Positions 44,376 to 53,806 of a stretch of DNA of 64,000 nt are shown here, piece by piece (positions within the stretch are counted from its first letter, which is position 1; each line of letters opens with the position of its first letter). The DNA is from Sediminibacterium sp. (lineage in GTDB: Bacteria; Bacteroidota; Bacteroidia; Chitinophagales; Chitinophagaceae). The DNA is taken from contig NZ_JAHVAA010000013.1 of NCBI RefSeq assembly GCF_019264485.1, forward strand, positions 62,001 to 126,000, in the 5' to 3' direction. The notes beneath the pieces were generated by a model. That model saw only the letters and a list, made by a program, of their open reading frames with translations. It was not told where the DNA came from and ran no database searches. The translations under genes were made by a program, and so were the position numbers.

Positions 44376-45101
44376 TTATTTCGCTCCAAACACCTTCTTC
44401 AAAATATCACTGGTTCTCGCCAGCGGATTTTTCCTGATTTCTTTTTCTTCCACTGCTACCTGATAAAAAATACCACTCATAGCACGTTCTGTTACATATG
44501 CCGATAAATCAGGATTGAGTTTCTGACGAACCAATGGTAATTTATTATAACTGGTGACCAAACTGTTCCAGTGTTTCGTGGCATCTACTTTTTGCAAAGA
44601 AGTTTCAATCACCGGCCTGAATGCTTCGGTAAGCGGATTGGTTGTTTTAGATTTCAGGTAAGCAGTAGCTGCAGTATCTGATCCTTTCAATATACCCACT
44701 GCATCCTGAAAACTCATTTGCTTGATGGCATCTGCAAAAATGGGAGCGGCGCTTTTGCAGGCATCTTCAGCAGCACGGTTCATGCTCAGGATGGCTTCAT
44801 CAACCTGTTTACCAAGTCCAACACTTCTCAGTGTTTTTTCTACTTTTTGAGCTTCAGGGGGTAGTAATATTTTCAAAGCTGCGTTGGCAAAAAAACCATC
44901 CGTCTGTGCCAATAAGTTCGACCCTTTTAATGAACCCTGCACCAGGGCTTCTTTTAAACCCGCCACAATATCATCATTAGCCAAACCGGTCTGGTTACCT
45001 GATACCGCATTTTTGGCTTTATTCAGTAACCCACCCAATTTCTGGGCATCTGTGTTTAGCTGCAGGATAATTAAAACAAGTAGTGTAAGGATTCTTTTCA
45101 T
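44376..45101 (-). CDS. DUF4197 family secreted protein
   Basis: 241 residues with a signal peptide (KRILTLLVLIILQLNTDAQ). The family signature is clear: LLNKAKNAVSGN, DDIVAGLKEALVQGSLKGSN, ALKILLPPEAQKVEKTLRSV and the C-terminal AMSGIFYQVAVEEKEIRKNPLAR with RTSDILKKVFG. DUF4197 proteins are helical, exported and of unknown function; no catalytic site is known. It stands alone on the minus strand between convergent neighbours. Family by recognition only. Confidence 0.9.
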   Translation of the reverse strand: MKRILTLLVLIILQLNTDAQKLGGLLNKAKNAVSGNQTGLANDDIVAGLKEALVQGSLKGSNLLAQTDGFFANAALKILLPPEAQKVEKTLRSVGLGKQVDEAILSMNRAAEDACKSAAPIFADAIKQMSFQDAVGILKGSDTAATAYLKSKTTNPLTEAFRPVIETSLQKVDATKHWNSLVTSYNKLPLVRQKLNPDLSAYVTERAMSGIFYQVAVEEKEIRKNPLARTSDILKKVFGAK

Positions 45102-45278
45102 GCTTCTTTTTTATAACTTGTTCAAAAATGATACCAAATCGGTCGTTTCAAAAATAAACCCTCTGATCAGAACAAGATGTGAAGAATACCTTATAAATCA
45201 CCTGGATAAGTGATAAAATGGACGGACGGTTGAAAGGAAGTTCATTTAGCGCTTATCTTGGTACATAAAATATTTCGC

Positions 45279-45791
45279 ATGAAACAACTGTTTAGCCTTG
45301 TATTTCTTTCTTTTCTGGTGCTGACCGCTATTAATGGAGATGCACAGACCAGTACATTTATATTGATGCGCCATGCAGAAAAAGATACGAGCGCACAGGG
45401 ATCAACCATGATGCAGGCCGATCCGAAATTAAGTCCGGAAGGTGAAGCACGGGCCGCACGCATTCCTGAAGTATTAAAAACATTTGCTCCGGATGCTATT
45501 TATTCCACCAATTTTATCCGAACCAAATCAACCGTAACGCCACTTTCAAAAAAGACAGGTAAGGAAATACAGGTGTATGATCACCGTAACCTGAAAGGAT
45601 TTGCCGAAGAACTCCTCAAAATGGAGGGTAAGACAGTAGTGGTAGCGGGTCATTCCAATTCAACACCCATGTTGGTGAATATGCTGATCAAGGAGAATAA
45701 ATTCCCAAACCTCGATGAATCGGTTTACGATACCTATTGGGTAGTAACCGTTAAAGATGGTAAGGCTGAAGCTAAGCAAATGAAGTATTAG
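45279..45791 (+). CDS. Secreted histidine-phosphatase (phosphoglycerate-mutase-like) family protein
   Basis: 170 residues from the ATG at 45279; a TTG at 45258 is the only other option. It has a signal peptide (KQLFSLVFLSFLVLTAI), then ILMRHAEKD with the phospho-accepting histidine, SPEGEARAARIPEVLKTF, IYSTNFIRTKSTVTPLSKKT and VVAGHSNSTPMLVNML with the second histidine. This is the short SixA-like histidine phosphatase form. The substrate is unknown. It is the gene before prfC, separated by a promoter and a long hairpin. Confidence 0.88.
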   Translation: MKQLFSLVFLSFLVLTAINGDAQTSTFILMRHAEKDTSAQGSTMMQADPKLSPEGEARAARIPEVLKTFAPDAIYSTNFIRTKSTVTPLSKKTGKEIQVYDHRNLKGFAEELLKMEGKTVVVAGHSNSTPMLVNMLIKENKFPNLDESVYDTYWVVTVKDGKAEAKQMKY

Positions 45792-45794
45792 GCC

Positions 45795-45823
45795 TTGTCT
45801 TTCCCTTACAAATCATAACTTTG
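45795..45823 (+). promoter_or_regulatory. Probable prfC promoter (TTG plus TAACTTTG)
   Basis: TAACTTTG (45816-45823) matches the Bacteroidetes -7 consensus TAnnTTTG exactly, and TTGT (45795-45798) sits at the right distance for the -33 element. It lies just after the histidine-phosphatase stop. If used, transcription begins at about 45828, so the long hairpin (45834-45954) would lie in the prfC leader. Confidence 0.55.
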
Positions 45824-45833
45824 CGGGCTGAAA

Positions 45834-45954
45834 AGTCCGAAAGTCAGGAAGACCGAAAGTCAGGGAGTCCGAAAGTCCGAGGAAACTGTCAGTAGTTTTC
45901 AGTTCTTCCGGACTCCCTGACTTGCGGCCTTTCGGTCTTCCCGACTTTCGGACC
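45834..45954. repeat. Long inverted repeat of AGTCCGAAAGTC words in the prfC leader
   Basis: The left arm (45834-45888) is made of reiterated GTCCGAAAGTC, GAAGACCGAAAG and TCAGGGAGTCCG words; the right arm (45900-45954) is nearly its full reverse complement, with a six-base insertion and a few mismatches. A 40-odd-bp stem results. It ends seven bases before the prfC start codon. Terminator of the upstream gene or leader control element are both possible. Confidence 0.75.
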
Positions 45955-45961
45955 TATCATT

Positions 45962-47548
45962 ATGAAGTACGAAAAAGAGATCAACCGCCGCAAAACATTT
46001 GCCATTATTTCCCACCCCGATGCGGGTAAAACTACATTGACAGAAAAACTGTTACTGTTTGGTGGTGCCATTCAAACAGCAGGTGCCGTTAAAAGTAACA
46101 AGATCAAGAAGCATGCGACTTCCGATTTTATGGAAATCGAAAGACAAAGAGGTATCTCGGTAGCCACTTCGGTTATGTCTTTTGAGTACAGCAATACATT
46201 GATAAATCTCTTGGATACACCGGGTCACAAAGATTTCGCAGAAGATACTTACCGAACCCTTACTGCTGTAGACAGTGTAATACTGGTAGTAGACAGTGTG
46301 AATGGGGTTGAAGACCAGACCCGGAGACTGATGGAAGTATGTCGCATGCGCGATACACCGGTAATCGTATTCATCAATAAAATGGATCGTGACGGAAAGA
46401 ATCGTTTTGATTTGTTGGAAGAGATTGAAAAAGAACTGCATATTTCACTTCACCCCATGACCTGGCCCATTAATAGTGGAAAGGAATTTAAAGGAGTTTA
46501 TAACCTGCACGATAAGAGTCTGCGTTTGTTTACGGCCAGTACCAAGGCCGATGATGATGATACCATTGCCATTGATGATCTTTCTTCTGCTTTACTGGAT
46601 GAAAAAGTAGGAGAAAAAGATGCAGCACAGTTACGTGAAGATGTAGAACTGATAGATGGAGTATATGGTGAGTTGAAAGTGGATGATTATCTCACTGCTA
46701 AAATAGCTCCAGTATTTTTTGGTAGTGCCGTGAATAATTTCGGTGTGAAAGAAATGCTCGATGCGTTTATTCGTATTGCACCAGTGCCCAGAAGCAGAAA
46801 TACATCAGCCAGAACGGTAGAAGTAGGAGAAGAAAAATTCAGTGGCTTTATTTTTAAGATACATGCCAATCTCGATCCCAAACACCGCGACCGTATTGCT
46901 TTTATGCGTGTTTGCAGCGGCAGGTTTGAAAGGAACAAGTATTACCATCATGTAAGACTTGATAAGGATATGCGTTTCAGTAATCCATACAGTTTTATGG
47001 CCAGGAGCAAGGATGTAATAGAAGATGCTTATGCAGGTGATGTGGTGGGTTTATTTGATACCGGTAATTTTAAAATAGGGGATACGCTTACAGAAGGAGA
47101 GGATTTTTATTTTACAGGGATTCCTACTTTTTCACCTGAAATATTTAAAGAACTGGTGAATAAGGACCCGATGAAAACCAAACAACTTGAAAAAGGCATC
47201 AGTCAATTGACAGATGAAGGTGTGGCGCAATTGTTTACACAGTTTGGAGGCAATAAAAAAATCATTGGCTGTGTGGGTGAACTGCAGTTTGAAGTCATTC
47301 AGTACAGGTTATTGCAGGAGTATGGTGCCGCCTGCGAATTCAGGACACTGCCTTTTTATAAAGCCTGCTGGCTTACCAGTACTGACCAGAAAAAACTCGA
47401 TGATTTTCTTCGGTTTAAACAACAGAATTCGGCAGAAGATAAAGACGGGCATCCCGTATATCTTGCACAAAGTGAATGGTTCCTGAATACGGAGATCACT
47501 AATAATCCGGATATCAAGTTCCATTTCTCCAGCGAAATACATAAATAA
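45962..47548 (+). CDS. prfC: Peptide chain release factor 3 (RF3)
   Basis: 528-residue translational GTPase that recycles RF1/RF2 after termination. G motifs: SHPDAGKT (about 17-24), [12 protein letters not shown] (switch I region), DTPGHKDF and NKMD. The C-terminal RF3 domains ([31 protein letters not shown]) are complete. Length matches RF3 rather than EF-G. The start ATG lies seven bases past the right arm of a long hairpin, an unusual leader. The gene is convergent with the histidine kinase gene. Confidence 0.97.
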   Translation: MKYEKEINRRKTFAIISHPDAGKTTLTEKLLLFGGAIQTAGAVKSNKIKKHATSDFMEIERQRGISVATSVMSFEYSNTLINLLDTPGHKDFAEDTYRTLTAVDSVILVVDSVNGVEDQTRRLMEVCRMRDTPVIVFINKMDRDGKNRFDLLEEIEKELHISLHPMTWPINSGKEFKGVYNLHDKSLRLFTASTKADDDDTIAIDDLSSALLDEKVGEKDAAQLREDVELIDGVYGELKVDDYLTAKIAPVFFGSAVNNFGVKEMLDAFIRIAPVPRSRNTSARTVEVGEEKFSGFIFKIHANLDPKHRDRIAFMRVCSGRFERNKYYHHVRLDKDMRFSNPYSFMARSKDVIEDAYAGDVVGLFDTGNFKIGDTLTEGEDFYFTGIPTFSPEIFKELVNKDPMKTKQLEKGISQLTDEGVAQLFTQFGGNKKIIGCVGELQFEVIQYRLLQEYGAACEFRTLPFYKACWLTSTDQKKLDDFLRFKQQNSAEDKDGHPVYLAQSEWFLNTEITNNPDIKFHFSSEIHK

Positions 47549-47590
47549 ATCTCTGCGAATCTTCTCGATAGGAATCCTGAGGACTGTGTT

Positions 47591-47640
47591 CTCCTTTCTC
47601 TGCGGTGAATGTACCAGAATGCTCACCGCCGAGAAAGGAG
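47591..47640. terminator. Hairpin terminator between prfC and the histidine kinase gene
   Basis: CTCCTTTCTCTGCGGTGA (47591-47608) pairs with TCACCGCCGAGAAAGGAG (47623-47640) with one mismatch in 18. It lies between convergent stop codons. Related words (CTCTGCG, AGCGCAGATAAACCGCAG) flank it. Confidence 0.75.
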
Positions 47641-47663
47641 ATAGCGCAGATAAACCGCAGGGG

Positions 47664-48716
47664 TTAATTAGCAATGGGCAATTGAATCGTAAATACGGCA
47701 CCCTGGTTTTTACCTTCACTGAAAGCAGCAATCATGCCACCGTGGTTTTGAATAACTTTACGGGTAAGGTAGAGCCCCACACCTGATGATACTTCGCCAT
47801 CGGTACCCATTTTTCCTTCAGAAGTAAATTTTTGGAAAAGTAATGCTGCTTTTCCTGTGTCAAACCCAATTCCTTTATCGGCAACCAGTAAATGAATATG
47901 ACCACTGAATACATGAATTTTCACAATCACTTCGCCACCCCGATGTGAAAACTTGATGGCATTGCCTATAATATTGGAAATAGCCTGCGATAATAAACGG
48001 CTGTTACATTTTACCTGAATAGCAGGGACCGGGTGAACAGAGAGCTGAATCTGTTTTCTTACAGCAGACAACTGCTGCATATCAATTGACAGTGATAAGA
48101 TATCAGCAATATTTCTGGCTTCAAAAACATGGGATATTTCATCTTCTTTTCCTGTTTCTAGTATTTGAATGATGTCCTTAATAAATATCAATTGTTCTTC
48201 TGCCATTTTTTGAATGATGGCACCATATTTTGCAGAAAGTTCCTCGCTTTTTTCTGATTGTAATAATTCTCCCAAACCAATTAACTGGGTAAAAGGGGTT
48301 CGGAGATCGTGTGATAATAAGGTCAGTATATCTTTTCGTTCTTTTAACAAGGCATCCATGGAATCGATAGCAATCTGCACCTGTTGCAATAATTGTCCGG
48401 CTTCATCGGTATAATGAACCGGTAAACTCGGAATGACCTTCTTTCGGGTATAATCCTGTAATGCATTTTTAGCCTGAAGTATTGGCCATAAAAGGCTTTT
48501 TAGTAATAAGAGGGTTAAACCAGTTGCAATGAGTGTAGCAGCTAAGGCTACCAATATTACATTCCAGCCTTTTAGTGGTATCCAGTCAAACACCACAGCC
48601 ATAATAAGCACAATGAGAGGTATATGCACACCAATAAAAGCAATAAATAAGAACTTCAACGTGTAATTTGAAGACAAAAAACCAGGTCGGGAGAAAAAAT
48701 GGTAAACATTTTTCAT
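47664..48716 (-). CDS. Orphan sensor histidine kinase
   Basis: 350 residues with two transmembrane helices (about 24-44 and 53-75) and almost no periplasmic part, a linker helix, then the kinase core: H-box LTLLSHDLRTPFTQLIGLG, N-box LLSQAISNIIGNAIKFSHRGG, G1 ADKGIGFD and G2 SSGVGLYLTRKVI. All functional motifs are intact. No response regulator is encoded next to it. The lack of a sizeable sensor domain suggests it reads membrane or intramembrane cues. The stimulus is unknown. Confidence 0.92.
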   Translation of the reverse strand: MKNVYHFFSRPGFLSSNYTLKFLFIAFIGVHIPLIVLIMAVVFDWIPLKGWNVILVALAATLIATGLTLLLLKSLLWPILQAKNALQDYTRKKVIPSLPVHYTDEAGQLLQQVQIAIDSMDALLKERKDILTLLSHDLRTPFTQLIGLGELLQSEKSEELSAKYGAIIQKMAEEQLIFIKDIIQILETGKEDEISHVFEARNIADILSLSIDMQQLSAVRKQIQLSVHPVPAIQVKCNSRLLSQAISNIIGNAIKFSHRGGEVIVKIHVFSGHIHLLVADKGIGFDTGKAALLFQKFTSEGKMGTDGEVSSGVGLYLTRKVIQNHGGMIAAFSEGKNQGAVFTIQLPIAN

Positions 48717-48798
48717 AAAATAGTAGCTAACGATTGCATTACAAAAATGCTTTCTTTGTACCGTATCGGGTCATAAAAAATTAAAAAAAGATTAAACA

Positions 48799-49329
48799 GT
48801 GGATTTATTCGTAACTAATAATCTGATTATCAGGCAATTTGATCGATCTGATGCGGAGGCATTTTATCAATTAAATAGCCACCCTGAAGTAATGCGTTAT
48901 ATCCGACCGGTAAAAAGCAGAGAGGAATGTGATGCTTTTTTACTTGAAAATATTCAGTTATACCAAACTGGGTCTGCTATTGGCAGGTATTATGTTGGTG
49001 AAAAAGGATCACAGACTTTTGCCGGTACCTTTTCGGTGCTGATGATGCCCGACCGTGAAGCTTTGCATATTGGTTATGCCCTGATGCCCTGGGCACAGGG
49101 AAGAGGATGGGCAAAGGAATTATTGTTTGCAGGGCTTCAATGGCTGGTAACTCAGAGTGAGAGACCTGAAATTTTTGCCATTACCGAACCTGCCAACCTG
49201 CCATCGGTGGCATTGTTGCAAAAAGCTGATTTTCAACGGCAAGCCGATATGATGGATCATGGCAAAAACCTGAATGTATTTATGATTCAACGTTCCTTTC
49301 TGCTGCAGCAACAGGTGTCTGCCACCTAA
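48799..49329 (+). CDS. GNAT-family N-acetyltransferase
   Basis: 176 residues starting at a GTG; no ATG fits before residue 31. It is the RimJ/RimL-like subgroup: LVTNNLIIRQFDRSDAEAFY, HPEVMRYIRP, HIGYALMPWAQGRGWAKELL (acetyl-CoA loop) and FAITEPANLPSVALLQKADF. The family acetylates amino groups of proteins or small molecules; the target is unknown. It ends just ahead of the rimO promoter, with the same direction, and may read into it. Confidence 0.88.
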   Translation: MDLFVTNNLIIRQFDRSDAEAFYQLNSHPEVMRYIRPVKSREECDAFLLENIQLYQTGSAIGRYYVGEKGSQTFAGTFSVLMMPDREALHIGYALMPWAQGRGWAKELLFAGLQWLVTQSERPEIFAITEPANLPSVALLQKADFQRQADMMDHGKNLNVFMIQRSFLLQQQVSAT

Positions 49330-49333
49330 TTAC

Positions 49334-49341
49334 TACCTTTG
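49334..49341 (+). promoter_or_regulatory. -7 promoter element of rimO (TACCTTTG)
   Basis: TACCTTTG matches the TAnnTTTG consensus of Bacteroidetes sigma-70 promoters. It ends nine bases before the rimO start codon, so the transcript leader would be only a few bases. No clear -33 TTTG is seen. Confidence 0.5.
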
Positions 49342-49350
49342 CCGCCACGT

Positions 49351-50658
49351 ATGAAATCGAAAACACTAAAGAAAGATAAGGTTAATATCATCACCCTCGG
49401 TTGCAGCAAGAACCTGGTAGACAGTGAAGTGCTGAGTGGGCAACTGAGCGCCAATGCCATTGATGTAGTGCATGAGAATAAAAAATTTGATCACAATATA
49501 GTGGTAGTGAATACCTGCGGTTTTATTGACAAGGCCAAAGAAGAAAGTATCAATACCATTCTCGACCAGGTAGAACTGAAAAGAAGAGGAAAACTGGATA
49601 AAGTGTATGTAACGGGTTGCTTAAGTGAACGCTACCGTGGCGATCTTGAAGCCGAAATGCCTGAAGTAGATGCCTGGTTTGGCACGATGGAATTACCCCT
49701 GATCCTTAAAAAATTTGAAGCAGATTATAAAGCGGAACTCGTAGGTGAAAGATTACTCAGTACCCCGCAGCATTATGCTTATATGAAAATAAGCGAAGGT
49801 TGCAACCGTACCTGTTCTTTCTGTGCAATTCCTTTGATGCGCGGACAGCATATCAGCAAATCCATTGAAGAACTGGTGGCTGAAGCGGAAGGCCTGGTAA
49901 AAAAGGGAGTAAAAGAGATCATGCTGATTGCACAGGAGCTCACTTATTACGGACTGGATATTTATAAAAAACGTGAGCTCCCCAGACTATTGAATGCACT
50001 TGCAGATGTAAAAGGTATTGAATGGATACGTTTACATTATGCTTACCCCAGTAAGTTTCCGCTTGAGATGCTGGATGTGATGCGCGAAAGGGATAATATC
50101 TGCAAATACCTCGATATGCCACTGCAGCATGCCAGCAACAATATGCTGAAAGCCATGCGAAGAAATATTACCAGAGAAGAAATGGGTGAACTGATTCAAC
50201 AGATCAGGGAAAAAGTACCTGGTATCTGTTTGCGTACCACTTTAATTGCAGGCTTTCCGGGAGAAACAGAAGAAGATGTAGAAGAGTTGAAAGATTTTTT
50301 ACGTGAACACCGTTTCGACCGTGTAGGTATTTTCAGCTACAGCCATGAAGAAAATACCGGTGCTTACGACCTGGAAGATAATATTTCAGCCGAGCTGAAA
50401 GCAGAAAGAGCACAGGAAATTATGGAAGTGCAACAGGAAATCAGTTATGAAAAGAACCAGGAAAAAATAGGCAGAATTTTTAAAGTGTTAATCGATAAAA
50501 AAGAAGCGGGCCGCTACCTGGGAAGAACAGAATTTGACAGTGTAGAAGTAGATAATGAAGTGGTAGTACATTCGACAAAAAAATTAATACCCGGCGATTT
50601 TGTACAGGTAAAAATTACAAAAGCATACGATTACGATCTGGAAGGAGAAGTGGTGTAG
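49351..50658 (+). CDS. rimO: Ribosomal protein S12 methylthiotransferase RimO
   Basis: 435 residues from the ATG at 49351 (the TTG at 49339 overlaps the promoter element). RimO puts a methylthio group on the conserved aspartate of ribosomal protein S12. The UPF0004 domain has Cys at NIITLGCSKNLVDSE, VVNTCGFID and VTGCLSERY; the radical SAM cluster is CNRTCSFCAIPLMRG; a TRAM domain follows (IFKVLIDKKEAGRYLGRTEF, IPGDFVQVKITKAYDYDLEG). GCSKN and the DYDLEG end favour RimO over MiaB. It is convergent with the hydroxylase gene. Confidence 0.96.
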   Translation: MKSKTLKKDKVNIITLGCSKNLVDSEVLSGQLSANAIDVVHENKKFDHNIVVVNTCGFIDKAKEESINTILDQVELKRRGKLDKVYVTGCLSERYRGDLEAEMPEVDAWFGTMELPLILKKFEADYKAELVGERLLSTPQHYAYMKISEGCNRTCSFCAIPLMRGQHISKSIEELVAEAEGLVKKGVKEIMLIAQELTYYGLDIYKKRELPRLLNALADVKGIEWIRLHYAYPSKFPLEMLDVMRERDNICKYLDMPLQHASNNMLKAMRRNITREEMGELIQQIREKVPGICLRTTLIAGFPGETEEDVEELKDFLREHRFDRVGIFSYSHEENTGAYDLEDNISAELKAERAQEIMEVQQEISYEKNQEKIGRIFKVLIDKKEAGRYLGRTEFDSVEVDNEVVVHSTKKLIPGDFVQVKITKAYDYDLEGEVV

Positions 50659-50668
50659 TAAACAGAGG

Positions 50669-50748
50669 AACAGAGAAATAAAGAATAAGGAATGTGAAAG
50701 TTGGATTCTTTCTTACTTCTTCTGTTTCTTATTCCTTATTTCTCTGTT
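50669..50748. terminator. Hairpin terminator of repeated AACAGAGAAATAA words
   Basis: CAGAGAAATAAAGAATAAG plus GAAT (50671-50693) pairs with the reverse-complement words at 50724-50746 with three mismatches in 23. It lies between convergent rimO and the hydroxylase gene and overlaps the last codons of the latter (stop at 50736-50738). Confidence 0.7.
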
Positions 50749-52001
50749 TGTACAGCTCTCGGGTTTTCTATCCATGAAAAATAAAAGGCAACAAAAAGGG
50801 AAAGCACCAGATAGGTTGTCATTGCGTAAAAAGCTCCGTTGAAAAGATTGCTCATGCCAAACCAGTCCCCGGTACGTATTAATACTGTAATGCCAAAAAC
50901 GAATTTGAATATTTCCCAAATCCAGGCATATTTATTTCTGTCCATCAGTTCAGTAAAAGCATAGACCTGCAAAAAAATAAACCCGCCGTAGATAAATATA
51001 TCCGGACTGCCAATGGCAGCAATATTGCCAAAGCAATAACTGATAAGCAAAAGTGTGGAAACCATTTGTATCCAGGCCCAGGTGAGTAATGTTTTGGTAT
51101 TTCCCGATTCGTATTTCTGGAAGTGATACACATCTTCAATTTTGTATACCGGGTATTTTTCAGCCACGTCTGCCGGTCTCCAGCCGGTAGGCATGAGCCA
51201 GATTCGGAACTTATCTTTCCAGCTTTGCGCATGCCATGCATCTTTAATCAGTAACCATAAATGCATAAAATTAATTTTGATGGGATTCCAGGTATGTACA
51301 GGTCTTGTGATGCCATACACAGCCGGTACAGTTGGTAATTCTTCCTGATAGGTTCCAAACATTTTATCCCAGAAAATAAAAATTTGCCCATAGTTTTTAT
51401 CCATATACTCCTTGTTAATGGCATGGTGCACACGATGATGGGAGGGCGTTACAATAATTTTTTCCAGGAAACCCATTTTATCAATATGCTGTGTATGATA
51501 CCAGAACTGTGCAAACAGATGCAAAGGCGCTACAATGGCTACCACCTGTCCGGGCACACCTAACAGGGCGGCTGGTAATAAAAAGATGGTGAAAATTTTT
51601 ACAATCGAAGAGATACTTTGGCGAAGTGCACAGGCCAGGTTAAAATCTTCACTGCTATGGTGAATGATATGGTTGTTCCAGAAAAAATTGTATTCATGCG
51701 CAATCCGGTGTATCCAGTAACCGGCAAAATCAAGCGCTATAAACGCAATAAAATAAGTGAGTGCTCCGGAAGGTACCTGGGTAATGGCCAACTTTTCTAC
51801 CATCCATTCATAACTGATGACAGCAATGCCAAGACCGAGGACATCTTTGGTAACATTGGTAACGCCGGAACTAAGACTGGAAATCATATCCAGTGTACGA
51901 ACGGTCTCTTTTCCCCTATACCAGCCATACCATTTTTCAAAAAGTACCAGTAATAAGAATACAGGCATGGCTATCAGGATAATCTTTCCGTAGGTTTCCA
52001 T
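50736..52001 (-). CDS. Sterol-desaturase / alkylglycerol-monooxygenase-like membrane hydroxylase
   Basis: 421-residue multi-helix membrane protein of the fatty acid hydroxylase superfamily. The three histidine boxes for the di-iron site are HRIAHEYNFFWNNHIIHHSS (two boxes, about residues 97-120) and HHRVHHAINKEYMDKNYG. The H-R-x-x-H-E-x-N spacing and a C-terminal helical extension resemble alkylglycerol monooxygenase-like proteins. Its lipid substrate in bacteria is not known. Its last codons lie inside the hairpin shared with rimO. It is divergent from bshC, with a 198-base gap. Confidence 0.88.
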   Translation of the reverse strand: METYGKIILIAMPVFLLLVLFEKWYGWYRGKETVRTLDMISSLSSGVTNVTKDVLGLGIAVISYEWMVEKLAITQVPSGALTYFIAFIALDFAGYWIHRIAHEYNFFWNNHIIHHSSEDFNLACALRQSISSIVKIFTIFLLPAALLGVPGQVVAIVAPLHLFAQFWYHTQHIDKMGFLEKIIVTPSHHRVHHAINKEYMDKNYGQIFIFWDKMFGTYQEELPTVPAVYGITRPVHTWNPIKINFMHLWLLIKDAWHAQSWKDKFRIWLMPTGWRPADVAEKYPVYKIEDVYHFQKYESGNTKTLLTWAWIQMVSTLLLISYCFGNIAAIGSPDIFIYGGFIFLQVYAFTELMDRNKYAWIWEIFKFVFGITVLIRTGDWFGMSNLFNGAFYAMTTYLVLSLFVAFYFSWIENPRAVQTEK

Positions 52002-52037
52002 ATGGCAATCGTAATAGCAATAAATTTAGGAATATTC

Positions 52038-52142
52038 CGGGAATCGTCAATGGTCAATGGTGAATACAGGAGCATACTGGTATGGTTGGCGACCAGCAGT
52101 AAACAATTATTCACCATTGGTCATTCACTATTCACGCTCCCT
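52038..52142. repeat. Imperfect inverted repeat of CAATGGTGAAT words in a divergent spacer
   Basis: CAATGGTGAAT (52055-52065) pairs perfectly with ATTCACCATTG (52109-52119), flanked by further repeats (GTCAATG, CATTCACTATTCAC) that extend the pairing imperfectly to about 52038 and 52142. A small CTGGT/ACCAG hairpin sits in the loop. It lies between two gene starts, where a terminator is not expected. Similar CATTCACCATTCAC words occur at about 28613. Confidence 0.65.
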
Positions 52143-52199
52143 GTTAAAAATTACCAGCGGCACCATGTATTTGCAGTAAATTGTATTTTTACGCCTCAT

Positions 52200-53798
52200 A
52201 TGAAGCATCACTGTACCCGTTTATCTTACGAAAGCACCGGATATTTTTCATCGATTGTGGCCGATTATTTAGCGCAGACATCAACACTTCGTCCATTTTA
52301 TGCGCACATGCCCAACCTGGAGGGTATACAGGATGCTATCAAAGCCCGTCAACAATTTGCAACACCCCGTAATGTGCTGGTTAGTAGTTTACAGCAGCAA
52401 TACAATACAATCAGTACAGACAGGGCTGTAACTGCCAATATTGAAGCACTGGGAGATGAAAAAAGCTTCACTGTTGTAACCGCACATCAACCCAATATTT
52501 TTACCGGACCACTTTATTTTATCTATAAAATTTTACACGCCATTCAACTGGCTGAATATTTATCTGAACAACTACCTGCCTATCGTTTTGTACCAGTTTA
52601 TTATATGGGTAGTGAGGATGCTGACCTGGATGAACTTGGGCAGGTTACTGTTGATGGTAATGCCTTACACTGGGCTACCAAACAAACAGGTGCTGTTGGC
52701 CGGATGACGGTAGATAAAGAACTGATTAAATTATTAGACAGTATTGAGGGACAAACTGGCGTGTTGCCTTTCGGAAAAGAATTGTCTGATTTATTCAGAC
52801 AGGCATATACTCCTGGCAGAACCATACAGGAAGCTACATTGGATCTGGTAAATGCACTCTTTGGAAGGTTTGGATTGGTAGTGCTGATACCCGATCAGCA
52901 TGCGGTGAAAGCGGCATTCAGTTCCATCGTACAAAAAGAATTGCTGGAAGGGTTCTCACATCAGATCGTAAGTGGTACCATTAGTGAACTGGGAAAAAAT
53001 TATAAGGTGCAGGCTGGCGGAAGAGAAATCAACCTGTTTTACCTGATCAATGACCGGAGAGAAAGAATTGAAAAAGAAGGAGATGATTATCTGGTAAACT
53101 CCTTAAATCTGCGTTTTACAAAGGAACAGATATTAGAAGAACTGAAAACATATCCTGAACGTTTTAGTCCGAATGTAATATTGCGTGGTGCTTTCCAGGA
53201 AACAGTTTTACCAAATATTGCCTTTATCGGTGGTGGTGGAGAACTGGCCTACTGGCTGGAATTAAAAAATGTATTTGAGGCCATAGGAGTACCATATCCT
53301 GTACTGTTATTGCGTAACTCGTTCCTGGTTATGACAGCAGATCAGGAAAAGCGTATGCAACAACTGGACTTGAATCATCAAACACTCTTTCACAAGGCAA
53401 ACCTGTTACTGGAACAACTGGTGAAAAAAAGAACCAGCAGGGAGCTTGCATTAAATAATGAAACTGAACAGCTCAAGGTATTGTATGAGCAAATAAAACA
53501 GCAGGCAGGTGCAGTGGATGGAACACTGAAAGCACATGTAGAATCATTATTTGTAAAATCATCCAAACGACTGGCAGAACTGGAAAAGAAAATGTTGAGG
53601 GCTGAGAAAAGAAAGTATGAAGCAGAAGAACGACAGATTCAGTCTCTGAAAAAACAGTTATTCCCCAATGATAGTTTACAGGAGCGTGTAGATAATCTAT
53701 CGGGATGGTATGCCCGTTATGGGAAAGATTGGATAGATATGGTGGCTAATAACTCTTTAAGCCTTGAATCAGGGTTTACGATACTGGTAATTGACTAG
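52200..53798 (+). CDS. bshC: Bacillithiol biosynthesis cysteine-adding enzyme BshC
   Basis: 532 residues from the ATG at 52200. The frame can be extended 66 codons to 52002, but that part crosses the repeat hairpin and lacks family sequence, so I reject it. BshC joins cysteine to glucosaminyl-malate to finish bacillithiol. Visible are LSYESTGYFSSIVADYL at the start, TVVTAHQPNIFTGPLYFIYK, YYMGSEDADLDELG, GGGGELAYWLEL and a long C-terminal coiled coil (about 390-500). TATTTTTA eight bases before the ATG is a near-match to a -7 element. Length is typical. Confidence 0.93.
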   Translation: MKHHCTRLSYESTGYFSSIVADYLAQTSTLRPFYAHMPNLEGIQDAIKARQQFATPRNVLVSSLQQQYNTISTDRAVTANIEALGDEKSFTVVTAHQPNIFTGPLYFIYKILHAIQLAEYLSEQLPAYRFVPVYYMGSEDADLDELGQVTVDGNALHWATKQTGAVGRMTVDKELIKLLDSIEGQTGVLPFGKELSDLFRQAYTPGRTIQEATLDLVNALFGRFGLVVLIPDQHAVKAAFSSIVQKELLEGFSHQIVSGTISELGKNYKVQAGGREINLFYLINDRRERIEKEGDDYLVNSLNLRFTKEQILEELKTYPERFSPNVILRGAFQETVLPNIAFIGGGGELAYWLELKNVFEAIGVPYPVLLLRNSFLVMTADQEKRMQQLDLNHQTLFHKANLLLEQLVKKRTSRELALNNETEQLKVLYEQIKQQAGAVDGTLKAHVESLFVKSSKRLAELEKKMLRAEKRKYEAEERQIQSLKKQLFPNDSLQERVDNLSGWYARYGKDWIDMVANNSLSLESGFTILVID

Positions 53799-53806
53799 AA
53801 TATATA

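Noticed and set aside
52002..52199. 66-codon N-terminal extension of BshC
   Set aside because: It crosses the word-repeat hairpin and lacks BshC sequence; the family starts at the ATG at 52200.
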